Source: Saccopteryx bilineata
Taxonomy: Eukaryota > Chordata > Mammalia > Chiroptera > Emballonuridae
DNA length: 64,000 bases
Reading direction: 5' to 3'
Assembly (NCBI RefSeq): GCF_036850765.1
Contig: NC_089495.1
Span: 65,014,410 to 65,078,409 of the forward strand
Of the stretch, positions 23,373 to 32,825 are shown one piece after another; the stretch's first letter is position 1, and each line of letters begins with the position of its first letter. A program made the translations under genes and the position numbers. The notes under the pieces were generated by a model. It made no database searches and was not told the DNA's origin. It saw only the letters and a list, made by a program, of their open reading frames with translations.

Positions 23373-24038
23373 ATATTTTAAATGAATAAAAAATATTGTA
23401 CAATTAATGTTAAAATTGCACATATGAAACCAAACTTGGTGTCATTAGAAAAAAGTGTAAATTTGGGGTTTTGTGGGGCCCTTCAGAAGTTGGTGCTCTC
23501 ATTGTTAAATCCACTCCTGCCTCTATCATAGGAAAACCTTTTGCCAAACTCTTGCTCCTCTTGGGTTCTGGATTTTCTATCTCTTCCTCTTCAATCAGCT
23601 GTTTCTCCTCCTTAGTGACAGTGTCATCAGACAGCTCCTCTCCATGTGATGTCAGTAGCTCTGCAACATCCATCATGATGACTTTCCTCTTCTTCAAATC
23701 ACTACCATCTGAAGACTCTGACTTTGGTTTAGGAGCCATGACAAGGGCAAAAATGTCACCAAACAAAGCAACACACAGGTGAAACACTGGCATTTTTAAC
23801 AGTCCAAAATGGGGTAGGTAAGTGTGCTGGGGAATGCCAACTCCCTCATTCATATGCTCCATTACTGAGTATACTTCCACTGCATGCAACCAAACTAGTT
23901 TGCCCACGTAGTTCATAAATATGACACTAAAGGCATAAGATGGGACATTCACATCTCAATTTTTCTAAGTTTTTATGGAAGCGAGCGTCATAAACTTGAA
24001 ACTTCATATGTTGAGACTGTTGTAACCTGAGTACCCCC

Positions 24039-24549
24039 TGTTGGTCAAATAAGTTTGCTAAGTATGATTTTATGTTTGCTCCCTTATAGCTTTCATTGAG
24101 GGCTGGGCAGCACTGAGTATATGTGATCTGTGAAATTGCAAATTACCTTCCTGCTTGGGAAGGGCCATTGTTTTGTTAATGTTTGCTGGAGCAAAGAGGG
24201 AATGCAGAGTGCTGAAGAAGTCGTATGTAGAGACACAGAAGGTGTGCAGTTGGGGAACCAGAGCTAAGAGTCTTTTGCAAGCTCCACGGAGACTGTTAGG
24301 GCCTTTGATTCTAGGGGAAACAGGAGAAGATTCTCCTGGTTGTGGAACCGGAGAAGGTGTCAGGGCTTTGTGGACTCTGAATGAATGAGTAGGAAGTGTT
24401 TTCCCTGTGTGTTTGCTCATCAGCCAGTGCAAGACTTTAATAAAGGAATGGCCCACCATTTTTGGTTCTACTGTTTCTTTACCGTCTGACCAAATTCAAT
24501 GTGAATCTGCATGTGCATGGCCATGATGGTGGTGGTCCCTGGCATTACA
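24039..24549 (+). mobile_element. Solo LTR, family C
   Basis: Begins TGTTGGTCAAATAAGTTTGC and ends GGCATTACA. The flanking pentamer CCCCC (24034-24038 and 24550-24554) fits a 5-bp TSD, but a homopolymer is weak evidence by itself. It contains TAATAAA near 24437 and shares its 3' third with the family B LTRs. It lies in the right terminal repeat of the Tigger element and therefore postdates it. Confidence 0.85.
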
Positions 24550-24554
24550 CCCCC

Positions 24555-25235
24555 TATACATGAAGTTCTGGTATTTTTAGATTTCTGATATATTCAGAGA
24601 CTGAACATGAAAGCCAGGACAGTAATGAAAATTCTGGTTTAAAAAAACTGTGGTAGCTTTCAAATGTTTACATTTCATAGGAGAAAAAATATTTTTTTTT
24701 CTACCTTTCAAAATTTTTTCAACTGTCCTGGTAATAAAATTGGCATGAAACAGATTACCAGAAAAATGAGCAAGTTTTAATGTATGTACATATGCAGGTT
24801 CCCTGAGACTATACCTTACTGAGGCTTACATGTCATCTCAAGCTATGGTGAAAGGAAAGGGGTAGTTTGGACTTAAAAGGGAATGTTGGCAATCTACACA
24901 TAGACCAGAGGAAACAAACATTTGGTAAACAACTTCTTACTGGGCCACCCATAAACAATGGGATACAGAGGGAAGTCCAAACAGAAGAAAGTCAGATACA
25001 GAGGGAAGTCTAATAGATTTTGCTTGGTTCCTTCTTATTTGCCACACTTAGCATACATTATATTAAGGTGATAGCTCTCTTCCTTCAACAGCTTTTTCTA
25101 TCTAAATTCCTTCAGGCAGGTAAGTGGGAGGGTCAAAGTTTCTTCTGAAAGTTTATTCCTAATATAACCAGCTAAAAAATAATCAATATCCGAAAAAGAC
25201 ATATTTTGGTGCCAAGACTCTGCATATCCTCATTA
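24555..25235. repeat. Unidentified dispersed repeat, copy 1
   Basis: From about 24890 to 25200 this is recognisably the same sequence as 29106-29370: GGGCCACCCATAAACAATGG against AGGCCACCCAGACACAATGG, then GGTTCCTTCTTATTTGCCAC, TTTTTCTATCTAAATTCCTT, CAGGCAGGTAAGTGGGAGG and GACATATTTTGG. I cannot assign it to a family. It may be an old LTR or the internal region of an LTR element. Confidence 0.6.
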
Positions 25236-25475
25236 TTAGAGTAAAAGAATAATTGTATCTCCAATTATTTGTGTATTTTGTGCACAATGATTTGTCTATT
25301 AAGTTAAAAACTAAATGCTCTCATATAACCATTACTATAAGTTTAGTGAATTTTTATCAACAAAGAATTAATGCTTTGAATAATTGTTATTAATGTTATA
25401 TGTTCATATCTTAATTCTGTCTATATTCAATATTTCAAATTAAAATATACAATGAAGCATAACTTTTTGTTAACA

Positions 25476-25703
25476 CAGTGGTACCTTGAGATACAAACAT
25501 CTTTTTTAAGATACGAGCTGCGACTAGGTTCATATTTTTGTTTGAAATCCGAGCAAAATTCTGAGATATGAGTCATGATTCAGAGAACTGCCGCTAATTG
25601 GTGCGTTGGAACATGGGTCCAGTATCGGCAGTTAGATATACAAGTTGACTGACTTAAGAGCTTGGTTACAGAATGAATTAAATTTATATCTCAGGAACCA
25701 CTA
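25476..25703. mobile_element. Mariner/pogo-like MITE, copy 1
   Basis: Left end CAGTGGTACCTTGAGATACA, right end TATATCTCAGGAACCACT, an imperfect inverted pair. The other copy at 48960-49600 has the same ends with cleaner TA flanks. No coding capacity. Confidence 0.85.
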
Positions 25704-26085
25704 TATTTACTTTAGATCTCTTTCTGAAATATTCTATGTAATATTATCTAAATGACTGACATTGTTTATGTGAGGTTGGAAAAACAATTTTCTTCCTACC
25801 TTTCTAGGCTCTAGTGATTGGACTAATAATCAAATTAACATTGTTGGGCAGATAAAATGTATTATGCTCACTTTGTTAAAAATGGCGCCGCCCACGTGAG
25901 GCTGTCACCCAGGTGATATTAATGTGTGTTGAGAATCCTTGTAGCCTGGGGCTTGGTTTTGGGATTAAGCCTTTCCCACCCTTTTTGATGTGGGGTGGTA
26001 CAATCCAATCATGCCTCAGGGAAGTGACTTTGTATTAGACTTCCCTATTTTGTATATTGGATTAGAGGTTGTGAAGCTACAATAT

Positions 26086-26104
26086 AAAATGGGGGCAGAA
26101 CGAG
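26086..26104 (+). promoter_or_regulatory. Candidate LTR core promoter (TATA-like)
   Basis: TATAAAATGGGG recurs at the same relative place in the LTRs at 28264 and 30190, and as TATAAAGTGGGG or TATAAAGTGGGA in those at 34626 and 26270. Position inside the LTR and conservation between copies support a U3/R promoter. Activity is not shown by sequence. Confidence 0.55.
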
Positions 26105-26269
26105 AGTTTGCTCTCTTGATTCCTGGGATGATTAGCATGAGAGAGCAGAGGGAGCAGAGTAGAGAGCAGAAAGAGGCCATGTGGCCAGGAGAAGCAGCCA
26201 AGATGGCGGAGTGCTGAGTGAGATACCAGTTTGTGCAGAGTTTGTATCTGGGATAAGGAAGGAGATGGG

Positions 26270-26794
26270 TGTTGGTCAAATAAGTTTGTAAACATGATAT
26301 ATATGTTTGCTCGCTTGTGACTTATATTGGGTGTGGGGGACAGGCTATAAGCAGGCCAGGTTGTTGTAGCCTGAGGTTTGGTTTTGGGACTAAGCTTTTC
26401 CCCACACCCTTGACTGATTGTATGATCTGGGTGGTGCACTCTCATGAGGAATCCAATTATGCCTTGGATAAGTGACTTTGTATCGGAGACTTCCTTGTTT
26501 GTATATTGGATTAAGGGATTTTGGTTTTCTACACTATAAAGTGGGACAGACCAGGAGCTCAGACACACAGTTCCTGCTATCATAATTGCAGGGGCTCCCC
26601 TGATCCCTTGCCCTTCATGGGAAGAGCTGGTTTTCTGCTTTTCCCTTGTCTTCTTTTGTGGTTTGCCTGTCTTGGTGAGACACCAATAAATAGGATGGCC
26701 CCCCATCCTCTGACTCCGCCATTTCTTTATCGTCTGCCCGAATCCAATGGGAACCTGCATGTGAATGGTCACGATGGCGGCTCCTGGCCTTACA
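26270..26794 (+). mobile_element. Solo LTR, family B, nested in the family A LTR
   Basis: Begins TGTTGGTCAAATAAGTTTGT and ends CTGGCCTTACA, with a perfect TSD ATGGG (26265-26269 and 26795-26799) inside the conserved GAGATGGGGAACAGAGG block of the host LTR. It includes ACTATAAAGTGGGACAG (about 26531) and a CAATAAATAGG polyadenylation-like site (about 26684). Confidence 0.95.
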
Positions 26795-27334
26795 ATGGGG
26801 AACTGAGGAGAATAAGGCTGGTGAGCTAGAAACCTTTGATTCTAGGAAACTCGGATAAGTCAGTGGCTTTGTGAGCACTGAATGTGAGTGGGTTTTGGAG
26901 CCCAGTGTGTGTTTTTACTTGCCCACCGGGTGCAAGCTAGGATTAAAGACTATGGCCCACCAGTTTTTGACTCCGTTTTTTTTCTTTACCGACTGTCCAA
27001 ATCCAATGCGAACCTGCATAGGCCAGAAGGCTGCTGTGATGGTGGCCCTGGCCCTGGCTGCTGGCTTTACAAACATGAAACAAATTAACAAGAAAAAAAT
27101 GACCAAATTTTTTATGTGTGAATATACAGGGATCCTTTAAGAATAGAACACCAAAGGATACATTGGGAAGGTAAGGTTTATATGTCATTCTGAACTAAGA
27201 AGAGAAAGGCAGTGATTTGGAATTTCAAGTGGAAAATACACAATTCATAGATAGATGGATGTTGGAGCCTACCTGCTCTGCAAGGGATGACTTAGGTAGT
27301 GATATTCCCAAAGTGAAAAAAGCATGAAGAGCTG

Positions 27335-28079
27335 TGTAAAGCCAGTAGCCACAGCCACCATCACAGTTGCCTGGCCTGTGCAGGTTCACATTTGATTCGG
27401 AGAGACAGTAATAAAACAATGGAGCAAAAAACTGGTGGGCTATTACTTTTGATCCTAGCTCACACCATGAGGGTGAGAAATACACACAGTGGGAAAACAC
27501 TTCCTTTTCCATTCAGGGCTCCCAAAACCTCTGACTTAGCTGGAGTATTCCTAGAATCAAAGGTTTCTAGCTCGTCAGCCTTATTCACCACTGTTCCACA
27601 ATTCCTTCTCTCTGCACAAACTCTGCACTAACTGGCTTCTTCTTCAGCACTCCGCCACCTTGGCTGCTTCTCCTCAGTAATGCTAATTTCAGGAACTGAA
27701 AGATACAGCCCCTGGTCTTATTTTATAAGCCCCTGGTATATTTTATTTTCTCCCTTATTTTATAGTGTAGAAATTAAAGCCTTTAAGCCAGTATACAAAT
27801 AAAGAAGTCTCTGATACAAAGCCACTTATCTGAGGCATAAATGGGATTCCTCATAAGAGTGCACCACCCCACATCATGCAACAGTCAAGGATGTGGTGAA
27901 AAGCTTAGTGTTAAAAAGATCTTAGTATTAAAAGGGTGTGAAAAGCTTGGTCTTAAAACTAAGCCTTAGGCTATAAGGACCCTGCCTGCTTATAGCCTGT
28001 CCCCCACACCCAATGCAAACTATAAGTGAGCAAACATATACATCATTTTGCAAACTTATTTGACCCACAAGCTAAAAGC
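27335..28079 (-). mobile_element. Solo LTR, family B, inverted, nested in the ERV-L-like LTR
   Basis: The plus strand runs from TGTAAAGCCAGTAGCC to ATTTGACCCACA, the reverse of a family B LTR. Flanking pentamers AGCTG and AGCTA differ at one position. Contains the inverted TCTAGAATCAAAGG-type block and TTATTTTATAGTGTAGAAAT, the reversed TATA region. A short local duplication (about 27885-27970, AAGCTTAG/AAGCTTGG with TTAAAA) enlarges it. Confidence 0.88.
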
Positions 28080-28263
28080 AAGTACTGCATGCTTCAACAC
28101 TTTATTGCTGCTTCATCTCTGCTGCTCTTAATCTAGCAGTGCAGTCATGGGTAGATGTAGGACTTAGAGAAAATAGTGTTGTGATACCAACATTACATCA
28201 ACCATTACATTATTGTGATGATGTCAAATTGCTAAGCTAGCTAGCCCATACCCAAAAAGGCAG

Positions 28264-28913
28264 TATTGGTCAAATAAGTTTGTAAATATGATGTATATGT
28301 TTCCTCGCTTATATTGATAGTTTGCATTGGGTGTGGGGGACAGGCTGTAAGCAGGAAGGTTCCTTATAACCTAAGGCTTAATTTTAAGACTAAGCTTTTC
28401 CCCACACCCTTGACTGCTGCAGGTTGTGGGGTGCTACACTCTCATGAGGAATCCTATTATGCCTCAGATAAGCGACTTTGAATCAGAAACTTCCTTGTTT
28501 GTATATTGGATTAAAGGTTTTGATTTCTACACTATAAAATGGGGCAGAGGAGCCCATGCTGGAGGAAAGCAGAGAAAGGCCACATGGAGGAGAGGAAAAG
28601 TAGCCAAGATGGCCGAGTGCTAAAGGAGAAGCCAGTTTGTGCAGAGAGGAGATGGGGAACAGAGGTGAATAAGACTGGTGAGCTAGAAACTTTTGATTCT
28701 ATCGATAGGATAAGTCAGTGGTTTTGGGAGCCCTGAATGGAAAGGAAAGTGGTTTCCACTGTGTGTATTTCTCACGCGCATGGTGTGAGCTAGGATTAAA
28801 ACTAATGGCCCAACAGTTCTTGGCTCCATTGTTTTATTAACATCTGTCTGAATCAAATGCAAACCTGCATGGGCCAGGCGGTTGTGATGGTGGCCGTGGC
28901 TACTGGCCTTACC
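28264..28913 (+). mobile_element. Solo LTR, family B, nested in the ERV-L-like LTR
   Basis: Starts TATTGGTCAAATAAGTTTGT (first G changed to A) and ends CTGGCCTTACC. The perfect TSD GGCAG is at 28259-28263 and 28914-28918, and the host LTR resumes right after it (TCTTCTGGGTGGC, matching 55570). Contains ACTATAAAATGGGGCAGA and AAGATGGCCGAG. Confidence 0.94.
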
Positions 28914-29105
28914 GGCAGTCTTCTGGGTGGCTGACCTAGAAACACCTGCGAACCATGGCTGAGTCAGCTAGTCCAAATATGTGTGAGAGTGCCACTAGGG
29001 CACTCAGGCCAGAAAGTCAGGGGAGCTGGTGCTGCTTGCAGTTTCTTATGAGAACCAGAGCTCACATCATGGCCTTCACTATTAGGGTTCCCACGGTGAG
29101 AAAGA

Positions 29106-29430
29106 GCAAACATGTGGGAAACAAATTTATGCCAGGCCACCCAGACACAATGGAACACAAAGGGGAATCTATCTGGTTTTTTCTTGGATCCTCCCTGTCT
29201 TCTATACTTAATTCATATACAATAAGATGAATATGCAAAGATTCCTGTTCTGAAACAGGTTTTTCTATCTGAATTTATTAGGCAGGTAAAGGTGGAAGAT
29301 TCAAGGTTTTTTTTGAATCTTTTGTTTTTTAAAAATTACCACCTTAAAGTAATCAATATCTTCACAGACATATTTTGGAGTTGCAAATTCTAGTCCCCTT
29401 CATTTGGAATTTGGTTGACAAAGAGTCATA
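29106..29430. repeat. Unidentified dispersed repeat, copy 2
   Basis: Homologous in order to 24890-25200 (see copy 1) and directly abutting the end of the ERV-L-like LTR. Abutment at an LTR edge could mean it is leftover internal sequence, but no coding frame supports that. Confidence 0.55.
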
Positions 29431-30189
29431 TTAAGAATAAAAAATAAGTAGGAAAGAATACAATTTCTGCTATTTCCATATTATTGGAAATTGCAAAATA
29501 ACATTGTCTTTCCTATATGAGTTCTTGAAAGTATATTGTTGCCAGCGTCATTATACAAAGATTAGTTTAATAAAAGACTTTTGATATACTCTAGGCAAAG
29601 ATTTAATCATATACATGTGGACATAAAAGGTCCACATGCTAAAGCTTACAATCTTGAGGGAGGCCTGCATGGTGGTCTTACCAACTCAGAGACCTAAAGT
29701 AATGACACAGGATGGTCTGAAGTTAAAATTTCCTAACTAAAAGTAGTTCATGGTTGGTAGTCCTGTTCTAGGGAAGTATTTTTCCCTAATGAAGGTCAAT
29801 GCTTACTTTAATTGAGCCTGCCTGCTATCTTTTTCATCTATGATAATGTATCTGATAACATGCCTTTGAAATATAAGGGCAATCTTTTCTTGCTGCACCT
29901 CAGGGAAGGCATCACACCAGAGCAGAAACCAACAAACCCTTTATTGTTATTATTATCATTTTAATTAACTGTTAAATATAATCTGCCTACCTGTGTAAAA
30001 GAAGTTTCAGTACATACATTTTTACTTTTTTCTAATCCTAGAGAGTTCTCTCCTTTGCCTTTTCCTGGTTCCCTAATCTATCACCAGTCAATTTCATGTA
30101 ACCCCCTATCATCCCTTTTACTCTAATGTATAAAATAAGTGGCAAAGCCACTATTTTCTGGAGCATTTTCTCAATTTACTGAGACTCCA
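29431..30189. other. Spacer, no element recognised
   Basis: AT-rich with no frame or terminal repeat. Blocks such as GGAGGCCTGCATGGTGGTC (29660) look like an old repeat, but I cannot name it. Confidence 0.45.
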
Positions 30190-30887
30190 TGTTGAGCAGA
30201 TAAAATATATTATGCTCACTTTGTTAAAGATGGCGCTGCCCTCGTGGCAGCTGTCGTCCAGGTGATATTAATGTGTGTTGGGGGCAGGCTGTGGGCAGGC
30301 AGAATCCTTGTAGCCTGGGGCTTGGTTTTAGGACTAAGCCTTTCCCACCCTTTTTGATGTGGAATGGTACAATCCTATCATGCCTCAGATAAGTGACTTT
30401 GTATTAGAGACTTCCCTGTTTTGTATATTGGATTAGAGGTCTGGATTTCTACACTATAAAATGGGGCAGAACAGGAGCTTGCTGTCTTAGTTCCTGAGAT
30501 AGGCATTAGAGGAGAGAGCAGAGCAGAGAGCAGAGAGAGGACATGTGGAGTAGGCCAGGAGAAGCAGTCAAGATGGCGGAGTGTTGAGTGAGAAGCCAGT
30601 TAGTGCAGAGTTTGTGCAGGGAGAAGGAAGGAGATGGGGAACAGAGGTGAATAAGTCTGGTGAGCTAGAAACCTTTGATTCTAGGAAACTCGGATAAGTC
30701 AGTAGCTTTGTGAGCACTGAATGTGAGTGGGTTTTGGAGCCCAGTGTGTGTTTTAATTGCCCGCTGGGTGCAAGCTAGGATTAAAGATGATGGCCTACCA
30801 GTTTTTGGCTCCGTTCGACTGTCTGAATCCAATGCGAACCTGCATGGGCAGGCTGCTGTGATGGTGGCCCTGGTTACTGGCTTTACA
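30190..30887 (+). mobile_element. Solo LTR, family A
   Basis: Begins TGTTGAGCAGATAAAATAT and ends GGCTTTACA (698 bases). Flanks CTCCA and CTCAG match only partly, so the TSD is damaged or the flank is rearranged. Contains TTAAAGATGGCGCTGCC, ACTATAAAATGGGGCAGA and AAGATGGCGGA at 30580-30590, all at the same relative places as in the copies at 25842 and 34626. Confidence 0.9.
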
Positions 30888-30892
30888 CTCAG

Positions 30893-31192
30893 CATCCCAG
30901 TAATTGTCAATAGTTTGGCTAAAATAAACTCACAAAATGTTCTTAAAGGCTTGAAAGTTTCTTACATTGATACATTCAAGTGGGCTATATATGAAGACAA
31001 TGATGACAATACTGTAATTGTTGTTGTATTATGAAATTACTCTTCTCCCCTGGGATGAAGGCTTCAATGTGAGTTCATTTTTCTGAGCATGCTGTAAACC
31101 TTATAGAGGCATAGCTTCTCTAATGCAAAAGGAATATTTCTCTTATTTGTGTGTTTGTGTGTGTGTATGCATTCTTTACAATATATACTAAT
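30893..31192. other. Short spacer, nothing recognised
   Basis: Contains a TGTG-rich run at about 31148-31168 and no supported feature. Confidence 0.5.
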
Positions 31193-31775
31193 GAAAACTA
31201 TAAGTGAGTAAACATAAAAATTATATTTCACAAACTTCTTTGACCAACAATGTCCTGGTCAGACACTTGCCCTGAGCTATGGGGCAGGAAAAGAAGATTA
31301 CCTGCTTGGTTTGCATTGGGGGCTGGGCAGTGCCTGGTATATGTGGTCTGTGAAATTGCAAATTACCTTCCTGCTTGGGAAGGGCTATTGTTTTGCTAAT
31401 GTTTGCTGTAGGACACATTTTCACACCAGAAAGTTTTGAATAGGAGAGACAAAGGAGAAGAGGCAGAGAGAGAAGCCATGTATGTGCAAAGAGAAAGAGA
31501 GAGGGTGTGAAAATGGGGAAACAGTGGTGAGGGGCTTTGAGAGGTCTTTGATTCTAGGAGAAATCAGAGAAGGTTCTCCTGGTTGCAGAACTGGATAATG
31601 TGTCAGGGCTTTGTGAACTCTGAATGAGAGGGAAGTGTTTTCCCTGTGTGTTTGCTCACCCACCAGTGCAAGATTTTAATAAATGGAATGGCCCACCATT
31701 TTTTGGTTCCACTGTTTCTTTACTGTATGCCTGGATCCAGTGAGAACCTGCATGTGCATAGCCACAAACTGGCCA
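31193..31775 (+). mobile_element. Family C LTR with its first about 55 bases present in inverted orientation
   Basis: From about 31308 (GCATTGGGGGCTGGGCAGTG) onward this follows the LTR at 24039 base for base with modest divergence, through TAATAAATGGAATGGCCCACC. The expected start is missing. Instead 31193-31249 is the reverse complement of a family B/C LTR start (ending TTTGACCAACA). Either the LTR 5' end was inverted or a truncated minus LTR abuts it. No TSD found and the right end is approximate. Confidence 0.72.
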
Positions 31776-31966
31776 TAAACTGTGTGTTATCAGGTACTAT
31801 ATTGTAGAAGCAAAAGACAACAGAAAAGATTGATTAGGGTAGCATTTGTGGTTCATTCAAAACACTTTTAATAGTTTATTACTTCTATTTTTATCTGAAG
31901 TAGAGTTAATGTGTAGTAGTATGAGAAATTTAAATGTTTATTGTGTACCATTAAAAAATAACCATA

Positions 31967-32740
31967 GGCCCTGGCCGGTTGGCTCAGCGGTAGAGCATTG
32001 GCCCAGAGTATAAAAGTCCCAGTTTCAGCCCTGGCTGGTTGGCTCGGTGGTAGAGAGTCGGCCTGGCATGCGGAGGCCCCGGGTTTGATTCCTGGCCAGG
32101 GCACACAGGAGAGGTGCCCATCTGCTTCTCCACCCCTTCCCCTCTCCTTCCTTTCTGTCTCTCTCTTCCCCTCCCGCAGCCGAGGCTCCATTGGAGCAAA
32201 AGATGGCTCGGTGCTGGGGATGGCACCTTGGCCTCTGCCCCAGGCACTAGAGTGGCCTGGGTCGTGACAGAGCGATGCCCCAGATGGGCAGAGCATTGCC
32301 CCCTGGTGGGCGTGCCAGGTGGATCCCGGTTGGGCACATGCGGGAGTCTGTCTGACTGCCTCCCTGTTTCCAGCTTCAGAAAAATACAAAAAAAAAATAA
32401 AATAAATAAAGTCCCAGGTTCGATTCCTGACCAGGGCACATAGAAGAAATGCCCATTTTCTTTTCCACCCTTCCCCCTCTTCTTTCTCTCTATCTCTCTC
32501 TTCCTTTCCAGCAGTCTTCACTGAAGCAAAGTTGGCTGGACACTGAGGATGGCTCCATGTCCTCCACCTCAGGAGCTAGAATGGCTCCGATTGCAGTGGA
32601 GCAATGCCCCAGAGGAGCCGAGAATCGCCCCCTGGACAGCATGCCGAGTGGATCTGGAAGTCTGTCTGTTTGCCTGTCCTCTGATTCTCACTTTGGAAAA
32701 ATACAAAAAAACACAAAGAAACAAAACAAAACAAACCATT
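31967..32740 (+). mobile_element. Type 1 SINE (outer) split by another type 1 SINE
   Basis: The outer head GGCCCTGGCCGGTTGGCTCA runs to AAAAGTCCCAGTTTC at 32026, breaks off, and resumes at 32408 with AAAGTCCCAGGTTCGATTCC and the rest of the body to an A-rich tail with ACAAAGAAACAAAAC. The body uses the older GAAGCAAAGTTGGCTGG form, so the outer copy is older than the inner one. Confidence 0.93.
32027..32407 (+). mobile_element. Type 1 SINE (inner), inserted at the B box of another SINE
   Basis: Complete copy from AGCCCTGGCTGGTTGGCTCG to an A-rich tail ending AAATAAAATAAAT. TSD AAAGTCCCAGTTTC / AAAGTCCCAGGTTC (32013-32026 and 32408-32421, one mismatch). The duplicated target is the outer SINE's CCCAGGTTC, the beginning of its B box. 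Confidence 0.95.
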
Positions 32741-32825
32741 AACTATACTATAAATCTCCTAAGAAATAATCCGTTTCATTTGTATTATAAAGTGGATCAC
32801 ATTTTCATTTTCTTCATTGTAAAAA

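Larger units (their letters stand above)
22631..23519. mobile_element. hAT-like element 2 inside the Tigger remnant, itself carrying a SINE and an L1 piece
   Basis: Left terminus CAGAGGCAGATTAAGG, right terminus read inward CAGGAGTGGATTTAAC, with flanking octamers CCTCTACC (22623-22630) and CCTCTATC (23520-23527), seven of eight identical. Tigger coding sequence stops at one edge and resumes at the other. The SINE (22788-23192) and the L1 fragment (23276-23372) lie within it. Confidence 0.82.
22470..23739 (-). pseudogene. Tigger/pogo-like transposase remnant (N- and C-terminal parts fused, then split)
   Basis: From the Met at 23739 the minus frame reads MAPKPKSESSDGSDLKKRKV, the usual start of Tigger/TIGD-type transposases. 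Within a few residues it passes to an acidic stretch (AELLTSHGEELSDD, EEIENPEPKRSK) typical of the C-terminus, so the DNA-binding and DDE catalytic core is deleted. The frame is interrupted at 23519 by hAT element 2. Beyond 22631 it resumes with LAKFRAEDPSNDRF and a C-terminal LEQFF-like end near 22475, with a stop in between. A dead parasite of an absent autonomous element, not a host gene. Confidence 0.75.
21639..24038 (-). mobile_element. Tigger/pogo-like DNA transposon, internally deleted and repeatedly invaded
   Basis: The left terminus CAGGGAGTCCTTGGCTTATG (TA at 21637-21638) is inverted at the right end as GTTGTAACCTGAGTACCCCC. Between them, on the minus strand, lie an N-terminal and a C-terminal piece of a pogo-type transposase. 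A sister copy sits at 32826-33466. Inside it are hAT element 1 (21758-22113), hAT element 2 (22631-23519, itself with a SINE and an L1 piece), and at its right edge the solo LTR 24039-24549. Superfamily assignment rests on the protein pieces and the TA target. Confidence 0.8.
25842..27071 (+). mobile_element. Solo LTR, family A, with a nested family B LTR
   Basis: Begins TGTTGGGCAGATAAAATG and ends GGCTTTACA, with a perfect 5-bp TSD AACAT (25837-25841 and 27072-27076). Removing the nested LTR (26270-26794 plus one TSD copy) leaves 700 bases, matching the 698 and 703 of its relatives. Internal marks: AAAATGGCGCCG near the start, AAGATGGCGGA at 26200-26210 and ATATAAAATGGGGGCAGA near 26086 as a candidate TATA box. 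A 5-bp TSD favours an ERV-L-class origin, but no internal coding region remains. Confidence 0.94.
27260..29105 (-). mobile_element. Solo LTR of the ERV-L-like family, invaded by two family B LTRs
   Basis: Three segments (27260-27334, 28080-28263, 28914-29105) join into one sequence collinear with the provirus LTRs at 55289 and 61286: TGTTGGAGC start, AGTGATATTCCCAAAGTGAA, GCATGCTTCAACACTTTATT, GCTAGCTAGCCCATACC, GCTGGTGCTGCTTGCAGTTT and a GGGTTCCCAC end. Orientation is the same as the provirus. The outer TSD is not recognisable. Confidence 0.85.

Noticed and set aside
23410..23952. 180-residue minus frame with an acidic, Lys-rich segment, looking like a host nuclear protein
   Set aside because: The MAPK...SSDGS..KKRK start and the C-terminal pieces fit a Tigger-type transposase, flanked by inverted termini with TA. 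Part of the frame (after the hAT junction) is foreign.
26077..26772. 231-residue minus frame across 26077-26772
   Set aside because: It spans the junction of two nested LTRs in antisense and has no recognisable domain. An accidental frame.
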